A DNA stretch of 64,000 nt from Aeromonas lacus (GCF_000764665.1 NZ_JRGM01000145.1:1-64000); one strand, 5' to 3'. Counted from the first letter of the stretch, positions 48,363-61,076 are shown. Notes: a model not told the origin generated them from the letters alone. A program made the numbers and translations.

Positions 48363-49739
48363 GTGACTGCTTCGCTATGGCAGCAGTGCCTTAACCGGCT
48401 GCAAGATGAGTTGCCCTCGGCAGAATTCAGCATGTGGATCCGGCCGCTTCAAGCGGAGTTGAGTGACAATACTCTGACCCTGTATGCACCGAATCGCTTC
48501 GTTCTGGACTGGGTACGAGACAAGTACCTCATCCGGGTGAACGGCATCATTAACGAACTTTGCGGAGTCGATGGCCCCGCCCTGCGTTTTGATATTGGCA
48601 ATCGTCCCCACCCCGTCACCGTCGCTGCAAGCAGAGCGCCGGCGCAGGGAGCTGCGCCTGTGAATAACTTGCAGAAGAGCTGGGAAAGCAAGCCCGAAAC
48701 CAAGCCCGAGCCGAATCACAAGAGCAACACCAACGTGAACTATACCTTCGAGAATTTCGTCGAGGGTAAGTCCAACCAGTTGGCTCGTGCGGCTGCCCGT
48801 CAGGTGGCGGACAATCCGGGTGGCGCTTACAACCCGCTGTTCCTCTATGGCGGTACCGGTTTAGGTAAAACCCACCTGCTGCACGCCGTTGGCAATGCCA
48901 TCAAGGAGAGCAAAAAAGATGCGAAAGTCATCTATATGCACTCCGAGCGGTTCGTGCAGGACATGGTGAAAGCGCTGCAAAACAACGCCATTGAAGAGTT
49001 CAAGCGTTACTATCGCAGCGTCGATGCCCTGCTCATCGATGACATCCAGTTCTTCGCCAACAAGGAGCGCTCCCAGGAGGAGTTCTTCCATACCTTCAAC
49101 GCCTTGCTCGAAGGCAACCAGCAGATCATCCTCACCTCGGATCGCTATCCGAAAGAGATCAACGGTGTCGAGGATCGCCTCAAGTCCCGCTTCGGCTGGG
49201 GCCTGACTGTGGCGATCGAACCACCGGAGCTGGAGACTCGCGTCGCCATCCTGATGCGCAAGGCGGACGAGAACCAGATCCACCTGCCGGACGAAGTGGC
49301 CTTCTTCATCGCCAAACGGCTGCGTTCCAACGTCCGTGAACTGGAAGGGGCCCTCAACCGGGTGATCGCCAACGCCAACTTCACCGGTCGCGCCATCAAC
49401 ATCGACTTCGTACGCGAAGCGCTGCGCGATCTGCTGGCGTTGCAGGAGAAGCTGGTCACCATCGACAATATCCAGAAGACGGTGGCGGAGTACTACAAGA
49501 TCAAGCTTGCGGATCTGCTCTCCAAGCGCCGTTCCCGCTCCGTGGCCCGCCCGCGCCAGCTGGCGATGGCACTGGCCAAGGAGCTGACCAACCACAGTTT
49601 GCCGGAGATAGGTGATGCCTTTGGTGGCCGTGACCATACCACCGTTCTTCATGCCTGCCGCAAGATCGAGCAGCTGAAGGAGGAGAGTCACGACATCAAG
49701 GAGGACTACTCCAACCTGATCCGTACCCTTTCTTCCTGA
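48363..49739 (+). CDS. dnaA: chromosomal replication initiator DnaA
   Basis: A 458-residue AAA+ initiator with a GTG start and AGGAG upstream. N-terminal DnaB/DiaA-binding domain (about 1-85), a short linker, P-loop GGTGLGKT (163-170), LLIDDIQFF, and the C-terminal DnaA-box-binding helix-turn-helix with [15 protein letters not shown]. It opens oriC, which lies about 7.5 kb away. Confidence 0.98.
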   Translation: MTASLWQQCLNRLQDELPSAEFSMWIRPLQAELSDNTLTLYAPNRFVLDWVRDKYLIRVNGIINELCGVDGPALRFDIGNRPHPVTVAASRAPAQGAAPVNNLQKSWESKPETKPEPNHKSNTNVNYTFENFVEGKSNQLARAAARQVADNPGGAYNPLFLYGGTGLGKTHLLHAVGNAIKESKKDAKVIYMHSERFVQDMVKALQNNAIEEFKRYYRSVDALLIDDIQFFANKERSQEEFFHTFNALLEGNQQIILTSDRYPKEINGVEDRLKSRFGWGLTVAIEPPELETRVAILMRKADENQIHLPDEVAFFIAKRLRSNVRELEGALNRVIANANFTGRAINIDFVREALRDLLALQEKLVTIDNIQKTVAEYYKIKLADLLSKRRSRSVARPRQLAMALAKELTNHSLPEIGDAFGGRDHTTVLHACRKIEQLKEESHDIKEDYSNLIRTLSS

Positions 49740-49754
49740 TAACGGAGAGCACAG

Positions 49755-50858
49755 ATGCAGCTCGAAATTAGCCGTGAGGCCCTGTTACGTCCTCTGCAAC
49801 TGGTGTCCGGTGCCCTGGGTGGCCGACCGACCCTGCCGATCCTCGGCAATGTGCTGCTTGATGTCAGCAACGGTCTGCTGTCGCTGACCGGTACCGATCT
49901 CGAAGTAGAGATGATCGGTCAGGTCTATCTGAATGGCGCCAGCGAAGATGGTCGCACCACTGTGCCGGCACGCAAGCTGCTGGACATCTGCCGTGGTCTG
50001 CCGGAAGGCGCCGAGATCCGCCTCAACACCGAAGGCGATCGCCTGATCATCCGTTCCGGCCGTTCCCGTTTCAATCTGTCGACCCTGCCAGCGACTGAGT
50101 ATCCGAACATCGAGGATTGGGAGTCCGTGCTCGAGTTCGATATCAGCCAGCTGGAGCTGAAGAAGCTGATCGACGCGACCCAGTTCTCCATGGCCAGCCA
50201 GGATGTGCGTTACTACCTGAACGGCATGCTGTTCGAGAGTGAAGGTCACGGTCTGCGTACCGTGGCGACCGACGGTCACCGTCTGGCCACCTGCCGCCGC
50301 GAGGTGGTCGGGGAATCGCTGCCCGATCATCAGGTTATCCTGCCGCGCAAAGGGGTGCTGGAGCTGGTGCGTCTGCTGGAAGCGGAAGACAAGCCGGTGC
50401 GACTGCAGATCGGTCGCAGCAACCTGCGTGCCGCCCTCGACGGCTTCATCTTCACCTCCAAGCTGGTGGATGGTCGTTTCCCGGACTGGCGCCGGGTCAT
50501 TCCGCGCAACAGCGACAAGGCTCTGATCGCCGGCCGTGAGGATCTGCGTCAGGCGTTTGCCCGCGCGGCGATCCTCTCCAACGAAAAATTCCGTGGGGTG
50601 CGTCTCAATCTGCAGGAAAACCTGCTGCGCATCACCGCCAACAACCCGGAACAGGAAGAAGCGGAAGAGCTGCTTGACGTACAATACGCTGCTGGCGAGA
50701 TGGAGATCGGATTCAACGTCTCTTATGTGCTGGACGTGCTGAATACGTTAAAATGTGAGCAAATCCGGGTTAGCCTGAGCGATTCCGTCAGCAGCGCCAT
50801 TATTGAGGATTTTGAAAATCAGGATGCTCAGTACGTGGTAATGCCGATGCGGATCTAG
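49755..50858 (+). CDS. dnaN: DNA polymerase III sliding clamp
   Basis: A 367-residue beta clamp, three repeated domains, starting MQLEISREALLRPLQLVSGAL and ending AQYVVMPMRI, the conserved C-terminus forming part of the partner-binding pocket. It follows dnaA by 15 bp. Confidence 0.98.
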   Translation: MQLEISREALLRPLQLVSGALGGRPTLPILGNVLLDVSNGLLSLTGTDLEVEMIGQVYLNGASEDGRTTVPARKLLDICRGLPEGAEIRLNTEGDRLIIRSGRSRFNLSTLPATEYPNIEDWESVLEFDISQLELKKLIDATQFSMASQDVRYYLNGMLFESEGHGLRTVATDGHRLATCRREVVGESLPDHQVILPRKGVLELVRLLEAEDKPVRLQIGRSNLRAALDGFIFTSKLVDGRFPDWRRVIPRNSDKALIAGREDLRQAFARAAILSNEKFRGVRLNLQENLLRITANNPEQEEAEELLDVQYAAGEMEIGFNVSYVLDVLNTLKCEQIRVSLSDSVSSAIIEDFENQDAQYVVMPMRI

Positions 50859-50860
50859 TC

Positions 50861-54372
<3,512 letters not shown>

Positions 54373-54392
54373 TCAGACTCGCTGATTGCAAT

Positions 54393-54420
54393 AAAAAGCC
54401 GCTCACAAGAGCGGCTTTTT
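54393..54420. terminator. bidirectional terminator after gyrB
   Basis: An 11-bp stem (54394-54404 and 54409-54419) with loop ACAA, A run before and T run after, 21 bp past the gyrB stop and 21 bp from the stop of the opposing GNAT gene. Confidence 0.93.
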
Positions 54421-54440
54421 TACATCTGCAGTCTGCTTTA

Positions 54441-55205
54441 TCAGAGCATTTTGCTCATGATGACCAGGTTGTGAGGTAGCACAGCGCCATCGCTAGCCGT
54501 GCGATGGCGCAACGCTGGCACTATGTGGTGGATGACCCTGAACCCCAGCTTGGTATAGAAAGGCTCGGCGGTCTGGGTACCGAGATTGACCTCGTAAACC
54601 CCTTGCTGCGTCAGGTACTCCAGCACGGTATTGGCGAGCAGGGTGCCAGTTCCTGCGGGTTGCCCAGGTTGCACCACCACAGTGCCGATATAGGCGTATC
54701 GCCGATTGTCTGTGGAGTAGATAGACCCTGACATACCTCCCTGCAGTTCGCCATTCTCATCATGCAGCATCAAGACAAAGGTCGGCCGGATTTTGGGATC
54801 CTGCTCATTGACGGCCTCGATATAGAGGGTTTTGCCTGCCGGATTAGCACCATAATCCAATCGGAAGATTGCCGTGTGATCCGGGCCTGCGGGCATATGA
54901 ACGGCTTCGTGCTGATAACCGCTTTGGATGAGAGGGGAATAGAGCTCCTGATACGTGGTGAGTATCACCACCTCATTGATGAGGTGGCCCTGCTGCCGCT
55001 GTTCATCGATCAGCTGATCCAGATAATCGAGCGGAGTACCGAGAAAGCTGGCTTCCGGGTAGTGGACGATGACGTTAGGGTTGAAGCCAAACTCCTGCTC
55101 ACGCAGTTGCAGCAGGGCGAAAAGCGCCAGCTGCTTCTCGCTCAGTTCATCGGCTGTGCAGTTCTCTGGCTGATACAGTTTGAGTGGATTATGTCGAGTG
55201 GTCAT
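54441..55205 (-). CDS. GNAT-family N-acetyltransferase, substrate unknown
   Basis: A 254-residue protein whose C-terminal half (about 100-240) has the acetyl-CoA-binding pattern of GNAT enzymes: AYIGTVVVQPGQPAGTGTLLANTVLEYL, followed by a late GVYEVNLGTQTAEPFYTKLGFRVIHH. The N-terminal 90 residues are unlike simple GNATs and may bind the acceptor or partner. It stands alone between two terminators or non-coding segments; the target cannot be predicted. Confidence 0.8.
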   Translation of the reverse strand: MTTRHNPLKLYQPENCTADELSEKQLALFALLQLREQEFGFNPNVIVHYPEASFLGTPLDYLDQLIDEQRQQGHLINEVVILTTYQELYSPLIQSGYQHEAVHMPAGPDHTAIFRLDYGANPAGKTLYIEAVNEQDPKIRPTFVLMLHDENGELQGGMSGSIYSTDNRRYAYIGTVVVQPGQPAGTGTLLANTVLEYLTQQGVYEVNLGTQTAEPFYTKLGFRVIHHIVPALRHRTASDGAVLPHNLVIMSKML

Positions 55206-55259
55206 TGTTTATCCATAAAATGATGCGCGCAGATGATAACACAGCCGATGGGATGGGCA

Positions 55260-55275
55260 CGTTCCACGTGGAACA
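55260..55275. other. parS: parS centromere site 2
   Basis: CGTTCCACGTGGAACA, with a perfect 14-bp palindromic core (55261-55274). It lies in the 80-bp gap between the GNAT gene and the VOC gene. Confidence 0.92.
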
Positions 55276-55285
55276 TTGAGCCTGA

Positions 55286-55663
55286 TTACCTCAGCTCAGG
55301 TGCCGGGCAGTAAAGGCGCAGGCGATGGCCGTCCGGATCAAGCGCCATGCAGGTGTAGCCAAACTCCATCTTGGTTGGAGCCTGGATCAGGGGGAGCCCG
55401 CGCGCCAGCCACTCGGCAGACAGGCGATCGACGGCATCATCATCGGGGAGGGCGAAGGCCAGCTCCATCGCTCCGGCCGTTTGGGTCACGGCAGGTTCGA
55501 CCGTGGCGCTGGACCAGAGCGCCAGTCTGGCGCCTGAATCGAATACGAACATGGCAAAGGTAGGTGACTCCTCCACCGGTTCACGCCCGAACAGCTCGCG
55601 GTAGAAGAGAGCGCTGCGGGTCGGGTTGGCAACGTAGAGGATGGTGAATTGGGGGACTAACAT
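55286..55663 (-). CDS. VOC-superfamily (glyoxalase/bleomycin-resistance-like) protein
   Basis: A 125-residue single VOC module with paired beta-alpha-beta-beta-beta units: FTILYVANPTRSALFYRELFG and the closing CMALDPDGHRLRLYCP. Metal-ligand positions are only partly present, so it may be a binding or antibiotic-sequestering protein rather than a glyoxalase I. It lies 66 bp after the WYL regulator gene on the same strand, a common pairing, and is probably regulated by it. Confidence 0.85.
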   Translation of the reverse strand: MLVPQFTILYVANPTRSALFYRELFGREPVEESPTFAMFVFDSGARLALWSSATVEPAVTQTAGAMELAFALPDDDAVDRLSAEWLARGLPLIQAPTKMEFGYTCMALDPDGHRLRLYCPAPELR

Positions 55664-55729
55664 GGCGATGCTCCTTGTTGATGAGATGGCGTATCGGCGC
55701 CGACCCCCTCAGCATGGCGTCACCTGCTG

Positions 55730-56434
55730 TCAGTTTCTGTCAGCAATGAATTTCGGCTGCGGGATCTGCTGGGTGGCGCGCCACTCCTTCAGCAGGCTCT
55801 CTCTGCTTTTGGGATAGCGGCAATCTTCAGGCTGCATCCGGGTGATGCGATCGACCCGAAAGTGGCGAAAGCCCTGACGCAGTTCGCACCAGGCCACCAG
55901 TACCCGCACCTGTTCGAAGTAGCCAAGGGCAAAGGGCCAGACGGTGCGCTCAGAGGCCTCATCCTTGAGGTCGCGATAGCCCAAGGTCACCTTGCGTTGC
56001 TGGCGGATGGCGCTGCGCAACGGGGCTTCATCATTGAGGCTGTCGCTGCGGGAGGTGCCGATCAGCAGGGCATTGCTCTGGAGCTGCTGGCGATAGTCGG
56101 CGGGCAGCACGGCTTCTATCTTGGCCAACGCACTGCTGGCCGATGCACTCAAGGCTCCATCACCGTGGGCAACCACCCAACGCGATCCCAGCACCAGCGC
56201 ATCCAGCTCCTCTTCACTGAACATCAATGGTGGCAGCATGAAGCCGGGACGCAGCACATAGCCGATACCCGGTTCGCCCTCAATGTGGGCACCTTGTGCC
56301 TGCAGGGTGGCAATATCCCGATAGAGGGTGCGCAGGCTGATGCCAAGCTGGCTGGCCAGTTCAGTGCCAGTGATGGCGTAGCGGTGGCCGCGCAGCAGCT
56401 GGAGCAGGGCCAGCAGACGTTCGGAACGAGACAT
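55730..56434 (-). CDS. YafY-type HTH/WYL-domain transcriptional regulator
   Basis: A 234-residue regulator with an N-terminal winged helix (RSERLLALLQLLRGHRYAI...LGISLRTLYRDIATL, about 3-45) and a WYL ligand-sensing domain (about 140-215, with VTLGYRDLKDEASERTVWPFALGYF). Such regulators respond to small molecules or nucleic acid and often control an adjacent VOC or hydrolase gene, as here. Confidence 0.9.
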   Translation of the reverse strand: MSRSERLLALLQLLRGHRYAITGTELASQLGISLRTLYRDIATLQAQGAHIEGEPGIGYVLRPGFMLPPLMFSEEELDALVLGSRWVVAHGDGALSASASSALAKIEAVLPADYRQQLQSNALLIGTSRSDSLNDEAPLRSAIRQQRKVTLGYRDLKDEASERTVWPFALGYFEQVRVLVAWCELRQGFRHFRVDRITRMQPEDCRYPKSRESLLKEWRATQQIPQPKFIADRN

Positions 56435-56499
56435 GGTATGACTCCTCGGGATCTCTGGTTAGCCTGCCATAGCGGAGTGAGTTGGTACAGCGGGCATCA

Positions 56500-57459
56500 T
56501 CAGGAGTTCTGGCCGCGAAAAGATCGTCGCCACTCGCTGGGGGAGATGGCAAAGCGGGCACGGAAGTGATTGCGTAGTGAGGTAGCACTCTTGAAGCCGA
56601 CCAGCTCGGCAATGCGATCGATGGAATGACCGCTTACCTCCAGTAGCTCCTGACTGCGCCTGAGCCGCTCCGCCAACAGCCATTCACCTACCGAGAGGCC
56701 GGTAGCCTGATGAAAGCGGCGGGTAAAGGTGCGTCGGCTCATCAGGGTGTGGGCTGCCAGAGAATCCAGGGTATGGGGTTCATCCAGATGGGCACGCAGG
56801 TGATCGAGCAACCGGTTCATCCGGACATCGCGGGTGGAGGCGGGCACCGGCTGCTCGATAAACTGGGCCTGACCCCCTTCCCGGTGAGGCGGGATCACCA
56901 GCCGCCGCGCCACCTTGTTGGCGATGGCCGAGCCGTGGTACTGGCGTACCATATAGAGGCAGCAGTCCAGTCCGGCGGCGGTGCCTGCCGAGGTGACCAG
57001 CCCCTCGTCATCGACATAGAGGGCGTTGGTATCGAGCCGCACGCAGGGAAAGCGGCGGCAGAAATCCTGTTCGTACTCCCAGTGGGTCGATGCCTTGCGA
57101 CCATTGAGCAGCCCGGCGTAGGCGAGCACATAGGTGCCGAGACAGAGCCCGACCAGCCGTGCACCTCTGGCTCTGGCGGCAATCAGGGCATCGAGCAGCG
57201 CTGCGGGTGGCCGTGCTGCCGGGTCATGCCAGAAGGGGATCACGATGATCTCCGCCTCGGCCAGCACCTCCAGCCCATGGGGGGCCTGAATGGTGAAGCC
57301 TTGCGCCGAGTGTGAGTGGCGGTTGCCATCACCGCAGCAGGTCTTGAGCTCGAACAGCGGCTGGCCCGGCAGGATATCGCCGAAGATGAGGCAGGGGACG
57401 GCGCAGTGAAAAGGGCTGAAGTGATCGAAGGTCACCACGGCAACGATCGGGGTGGGCAT
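56500..57459 (-). CDS. GlxA/FtrA-type regulator: DJ-1/PfpI domain plus AraC HTH
   Basis: A 319-residue protein with an N-terminal class I glutamine-amidotransferase-like (DJ-1/PfpI) domain (about 5-180) with the nucleophile-elbow motif VGLCLGTYVLA and a C-terminal AraC double HTH (about 215-312; MSRRTFTRRFHQATGLSVGEWLL, HSIDRIAELVGFKSATSLRNHFR). The family senses small metabolites, often amines or aldehydes. GGAG stands 9 bp before the ATG. The target genes are not obvious; the metallo-beta-lactamase gene upstream on the same strand is one possibility. Confidence 0.92.
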   Translation of the reverse strand: MPTPIVAVVTFDHFSPFHCAVPCLIFGDILPGQPLFELKTCCGDGNRHSHSAQGFTIQAPHGLEVLAEAEIIVIPFWHDPAARPPAALLDALIAARARGARLVGLCLGTYVLAYAGLLNGRKASTHWEYEQDFCRRFPCVRLDTNALYVDDEGLVTSAGTAAGLDCCLYMVRQYHGSAIANKVARRLVIPPHREGGQAQFIEQPVPASTRDVRMNRLLDHLRAHLDEPHTLDSLAAHTLMSRRTFTRRFHQATGLSVGEWLLAERLRRSQELLEVSGHSIDRIAELVGFKSATSLRNHFRARFAISPSEWRRSFRGQNS

Positions 57460-57549
57460 TATGTTGACTCCTCTCTGCGCGCAGGACTCTCATCATAAGC
57501 GTTCGGCAGTGAAAGCCGAAGGGCCATGTCTGGCTGGCCATCCTGCGGA

Positions 57550-58320
57550 TCACAGCGATATCGCCTCGCCATCTTCCGGCACCCGCACCCGATCCATCAT
57601 GCCCCGTTCCGCCAGATATTCGCGCAGCTCCTGGCGTGACAGCACGGCGTGGTTGACCGCTTCCATATGGCTGGCGATCAGCGTGGCTTGCGGTGCCGCT
57701 TGATAAACGGCGGCGACATCCTCCTTGCCCATGATGATGGAACCGAGCCCGGGCACCTGTGCATCGCCGCAGTTGAGGATGATGACCTCGGGCTGATGCT
57801 GTTGCAGGGCTTGCTCGACCGAGGGATGCCAGATGGTATCACCGGCCAGATAGAGGCACTGCTCATCGGGGTGGGAGAAGACCACGCCACATACTTCTCC
57901 CATGCGCTCGCCCAGTACCGCCATCAGCTGGTCGCTGCCGTGCTGGCCACCGGTCTGCTGCAGGAGAATGCCGGCAAACTCGGGCTGGTCGCTCAGCAGG
58001 CGCACATCCTCAAATCCACTGGCACGAATGGCATCGGCATCTTTCTGATGTTGTACCAAGAGCGGCAGATGCTTGGGGATTAGTGCTCTGGCGGCGTCAT
58101 CCCAGTGGTCGGGATGGTCGTGGGTGACGATAACGGCGTCCACATCGACCAGCTCATCGATCGGCTGCGGCAGCTCGACCAGCGGATTGCGCAGCTGGCT
58201 GTTGGCGGTGCCCTCAAAGCCGGGGAAGGCCCCCTTGGCCGAGAGCATGGGGTCGATCAGAAAGCGGGTGCCGGCATAGTCGAGCAGCAGGGTGGCGTTG
58301 CGAACCTGGGTAATCTTCAT
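57550..58320 (-). CDS. metallo-beta-lactamase-fold hydrolase (UlaG/L-ascorbate lactonase-like group)
   Basis: A 256-residue MBL-fold protein with the metal motif THDHPDHWDD (His67, His69, Asp71, His72), LYLAGDTIWHPSVEQAL and a late ASHMEAVNH motif carrying a further histidine. It resembles the UlaG-type hydrolases rather than beta-lactamases. The ATG at 58320 has GGAG upstream and was preferred to an ATG 21 codons earlier. The substrate is unknown; 90 bp separate it from the GlxA-like regulator downstream. Confidence 0.87.
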   Translation of the reverse strand: MKITQVRNATLLLDYAGTRFLIDPMLSAKGAFPGFEGTANSQLRNPLVELPQPIDELVDVDAVIVTHDHPDHWDDAARALIPKHLPLLVQHQKDADAIRASGFEDVRLLSDQPEFAGILLQQTGGQHGSDQLMAVLGERMGEVCGVVFSHPDEQCLYLAGDTIWHPSVEQALQQHQPEVIILNCGDAQVPGLGSIIMGKEDVAAVYQAAPQATLIASHMEAVNHAVLSRQELREYLAERGMMDRVRVPEDGEAISL

Positions 58321-58476
58321 GGGATGGCTCCATGTTGGCTGGTGGATATGCAACCAATTATGGGGCGAGGAGCGAGTTGCCATTAGTGGCCCACGGGTCG
58401 ATTATCATCACTATCGGGCCAACAAATTGATGCGCCAAAGGTCGGCTCGGCCATTTAAAAAATTTGAAAAAATCCC

Positions 58477-58504
58477 CTTGAAAGGAAAAAGTGAGCCCCT
58501 ATAT
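58477..58504 (+). promoter_or_regulatory. sigma32 heat-shock promoter of the first hsp20 gene
   Basis: CTTGAAA (58477-58483), 12 bp, CCCCTATAT (58496-58504): close to the RpoH consensus CTTGAAA-N(11-16)-CCCCATNT. It is about 97 bp upstream of the ATG, giving a leader of about 90 nt. Confidence 0.88.
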
Positions 58505-58513
58505 AGGTAACAA

Positions 58514-58597
58514 GGCCGAAACGCTCGACAGAGGTTTCGACCACGCGCCCGTCCATAAGGAGGGCAAACAATCCGTTATCGCTCACAAGAGGGTAAT
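58514..58597 (+). ncRNA. ROSE-type RNA thermometer of the first hsp20 gene
   Basis: Three successive hairpins in the 5' leader: 58514-58542, 58547-58565 and 58575-58597. In the last, GUUAUCGCUC (58575-58584) pairs with GAGGGUAAU (58589-58597) with loop ACAA and G581 (58581) bulged; the UCGCU there is the ROSE UYGCU motif, and the paired strand holds the Shine-Dalgarno GAGGG, 7 nt before the ATG. Heat would melt it and allow translation. Confidence 0.85.
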
Positions 58598-58600
58598 ACT

Positions 58601-59014
58601 ATGCGTTCTATCGACTTTTCTCCGCTCTATCGTTCTGCCATCGGTTTCGATCGTCTGGCCAATCTCATCGAATCTGCGGCCAGCAATGGCAATGCCGGTT
58701 ATCCCCCCTACAACATTGAGCAACTGGGCGACAACGACTACCGCATCAGCATGGCGGTGGCGGGCTTTACCCAGGAAGAGCTGGAGCTGAGCTTCCAGGA
58801 AAATCTGCTGACGGTGAAGGGCAACAAGCAGGCCGACACCGGGCGCAACTATCTCTATCAGGGGATCGCCGAACGCGGTTTCGAGCGCCGCTTCCAGCTG
58901 GCCGATTATGTGCGGGTGAAAGGGGCCGACCTTAAAAACGGCTTGCTGCACATCGAGCTGGTGCGTGAAGTGCCCGAGGCGATGAAGCCGCGCAAGATTG
59001 AGATCAACGGCTGA
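58601..59014 (+). CDS. ibpA: small heat-shock protein IbpA-like (Hsp20), copy 1
   Basis: A 137-residue alpha-crystallin protein with the IbpA start [24 protein letters not shown], core [23 protein letters not shown], and C-terminal IEI motif (RKIEING) for oligomer assembly. It binds unfolded proteins in heat stress. It is under an RpoH promoter and a ROSE thermometer. A second hsp20 gene follows after 92 bp, comparable to ibpA-ibpB of E. coli. In Vibrio an hsp20 gene also lies downstream of gyrB. Confidence 0.95.
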   Translation: MRSIDFSPLYRSAIGFDRLANLIESAASNGNAGYPPYNIEQLGDNDYRISMAVAGFTQEELELSFQENLLTVKGNKQADTGRNYLYQGIAERGFERRFQLADYVRVKGADLKNGLLHIELVREVPEAMKPRKIEING

Positions 59015-59079
59015 TAGCCTGAATTCACTGAAATTTTAAAATTTCCCGGGTGCCGATGACGGGCCTGTGGAGAGTTGAA

Positions 59080-59103
59080 CCTGTTGCTTATTAGAAGGAT
59101 AGG
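59080..59103 (+). ncRNA. ROSE-type RNA thermometer of the second hsp20 gene
   Basis: CCUGUUGCUU (59080-59089) pairs with AAGGAUAGG (59095-59103) with G59086 bulged and loop AUUAG. UUGCU is the ROSE motif and the paired AAGGA is the Shine-Dalgarno, 7 nt before the ATG at 59107. A second small hairpin (CCCG/CGGG, 59045-59063) precedes it. Sequence differs from the first thermometer while structure is kept. Confidence 0.85.
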
Positions 59104-59106
59104 ATT

Positions 59107-59547
59107 ATGCGTAACCTCGATTTTTCTCATCTCTATTCCAACGCCGTCGGCTTCGAGCGGATGGCCCGTGAGCTGGAAGGTCTGTTCGAGCAGAAGACCG
59201 CCGCTTACCCCCCGTACAACATTGAAAAGCGCGATCAGGATGGCTATCGCATCACGGTCGCCGTGGCTGGCTTCGAGCGCGAAGAGCTGGAGCTGGAGAC
59301 TGAAAACGGCACCCTCAAGGTGAAGGGGCGCAAAGGGGCGGCAGCCGGTGAGCGTCAGTTCCTTCATCAGGGAATTGCCGAGCGTGACTTTGAGCTTGCC
59401 TTCAAGCTGAGCCAGCACGTGGAAGTGCAGGGTGCCAAGCTGGAGCATGGTCTGCTGACCATAGATCTGGCCCGTGAGCTGCCGGAGGCGCTGAAGCCCC
59501 GCGCCATCCCCATCGGTAAACCCGAGCAGCTGGCGTTGCCCGGCTAA
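59107..59547 (+). CDS. small heat-shock protein IbpA/IbpB-like (Hsp20), copy 2
   Basis: A 146-residue alpha-crystallin protein (MRNLDFSHLYSNAVGFERMARELE, AYPPYNIEKRDQDGYRITVAVAGF, C-terminal RAIPIG). It resembles copy 1, especially at the N-terminus and the start of the core, so the pair arose by duplication. It may be co-transcribed from the upstream RpoH promoter; a weak ACTGAAA...CCCGGG at 59027-59050 could be a second one. Its own ROSE element regulates translation. Confidence 0.94.
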   Translation: MRNLDFSHLYSNAVGFERMARELEGLFEQKTAAYPPYNIEKRDQDGYRITVAVAGFEREELELETENGTLKVKGRKGAAAGERQFLHQGIAERDFELAFKLSQHVEVQGAKLEHGLLTIDLARELPEALKPRAIPIGKPEQLALPG

Positions 59548-59571
59548 GCAAACCGGATTCCGATAAACAAT

Positions 59572-59604
59572 AAAGGCCTGCATCTGCAGGCCTTTCTGTT
59601 TTTG
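59572..59604. terminator. terminator after the hsp20 pair and avtA
   Basis: 11-bp arms (59572-59582 and 59585-59595) followed by CTGTTTTT on the plus strand, 24 bp past the second hsp20 stop and close to the avtA stop on the minus strand. Confidence 0.88.
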
Positions 59605-59619
59605 GCTGGCCGGACTGAC

Positions 59620-60870
59620 TTAGCCGGCGTAGAGGGCGTTGATTTCGTCGGCCAGAATGGCGATGCCACGGCGCACCAGCTCCTCGCTCTGGGAGTAGTT
59701 GAGGCGGATGCACTCCTGGCTGTGGCGCCACTCGGGGTCATCAATGCCGGGGAAGAAGTAGTGACCCGGCACGATCAGCAGGTTCTTCGCCTTCAGTCGC
59801 TCATAGAGCTCCTGACAGTGGATCGGCAAATCTTCAAACCAGAGCCAGAGGAAGAGGGCGCCTTCCGGCTTGTGAATGTGGAAGCGCGGGTCGGGGATCG
59901 CTTCGCGCAGCAGCTGCACCGCCAGCTCCGCCTTCTGCTGATAGAAGGGCTTCACCACCTGTTCGCTGAGGGCGATGATATCGCCGCTCTCGATCATCGG
60001 GATGGTGATGGCGGGGCCCAGACTTCCCGGTGCCAGATTGATGATGCCGCTCAGGTTGGTGATGGCCTGAATTATTTTCTCGTCGGCGATAACGATGCCG
60101 CAGCGGGTGCCCGGCAAGCCCAGCTTGGAGAGGCTCATGCAGAGGATGGTGTTGGCGTTCCAGAATGGCTTGGCTTCGCTGAAGATGATACCCGGGAAGG
60201 GCACGCCGTAGGCGTTGTCGATCAGCAGCGGAATCCCCCTGTCGCGGGCGATCTGATCGAGGTGTTCGATCTCTTCGTCGGTCAGCACATTGCCGGTGGG
60301 GTTGGTCGGGCGGGAGACGCAGATCACCCCGATATCGTCACCCACCTGCAGGCTCTCGAAATCCACGTGGTATTTGAACTGGCCATCGGGCAGTTTCTCG
60401 ATGGTGGGCTTGTAGGCCACGAAGTAGTCATCTGCCAGCGCCGAGTCGGCATAGCCGATGTATTCGGGGGCGAGCGGGAACAGCACCTTCTTCTTGCGGC
60501 CATCGGCAAATTCACCGGCCAACAGGTTGAAGAGGTAGAAGAAGGCATTCTGGCTGCCGTTGGTCAGGGCGATATTGCGGGCCGAGATATCCCAGCCCAG
60601 CTCTTTGCTGAGCAGGGCTGCCAGCGCCTTGGTGAACCTGTCTTTGCCTTGCGGGCCATCGTAGTTGGCCATCGCCTTCACCAGTTCGCCGTTGTCGAGC
60701 AGGGTTTTGGCCTCGGCCTGAAAGCGCTCCAGCATGGCGGGGATGGGGGCCGGATTGCCGCCACCCAGCATGATGGCGTCCGGATTGGTCAGCCCCTGAT
60801 TGAGGTCATCCATGAGTTGGGTAATGCCGGCGTGGCGAGTGAACTTCTCGCCGAACAAGGAAAATTCCAT
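59620..60870 (-). CDS. avtA: valine--pyruvate aminotransferase
   Basis: A 416-residue class I/II PLP aminotransferase starting MEFSLFGEKFTRHAGITQLMDDL, as AvtA does. The PLP lysine is in CMSLSKLGLPGTRCG; the cofactor arginine is provided by the GTRCG region and substrate binding by the C-terminal CIRLNYSQS. It interconverts valine and pyruvate with 2-oxoisovalerate and alanine. It is a single-gene unit. Confidence 0.94.
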   Translation of the reverse strand: MEFSLFGEKFTRHAGITQLMDDLNQGLTNPDAIMLGGGNPAPIPAMLERFQAEAKTLLDNGELVKAMANYDGPQGKDRFTKALAALLSKELGWDISARNIALTNGSQNAFFYLFNLLAGEFADGRKKKVLFPLAPEYIGYADSALADDYFVAYKPTIEKLPDGQFKYHVDFESLQVGDDIGVICVSRPTNPTGNVLTDEEIEHLDQIARDRGIPLLIDNAYGVPFPGIIFSEAKPFWNANTILCMSLSKLGLPGTRCGIVIADEKIIQAITNLSGIINLAPGSLGPAITIPMIESGDIIALSEQVVKPFYQQKAELAVQLLREAIPDPRFHIHKPEGALFLWLWFEDLPIHCQELYERLKAKNLLIVPGHYFFPGIDDPEWRHSQECIRLNYSQSEELVRRGIAILADEINALYAG

Positions 60871-60952
60871 TCAGTGACAGATCCAGATTTGAGTTACGGG
60901 GATGTAGCACCATAGCTCAGTTTAAAAGCGGGTGTCGATCAAAAAGATGGGA

Positions 60953-60968
60953 CGTTCCACGTGGAACA
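60953..60968. other. parS: parS centromere site 3
   Basis: CGTTCCACGTGGAACA, the same 16 bases as parS site 2, in the 206-bp gap between avtA and the AraC-type gene. The rest of that gap shows only a small hairpin GTTTC-GAAA-GAAAC. Confidence 0.92.
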
Positions 60969-61076
60969 TGGAGTAAAAATTAAGCGCGGAAGCACAGCGG
61001 TTTCGAAAGAAACATTAACCGGACAAGCGCACAGGGGAAATGGATTTATTTGAACCAAATCAGCTGGTTGTAGCAA

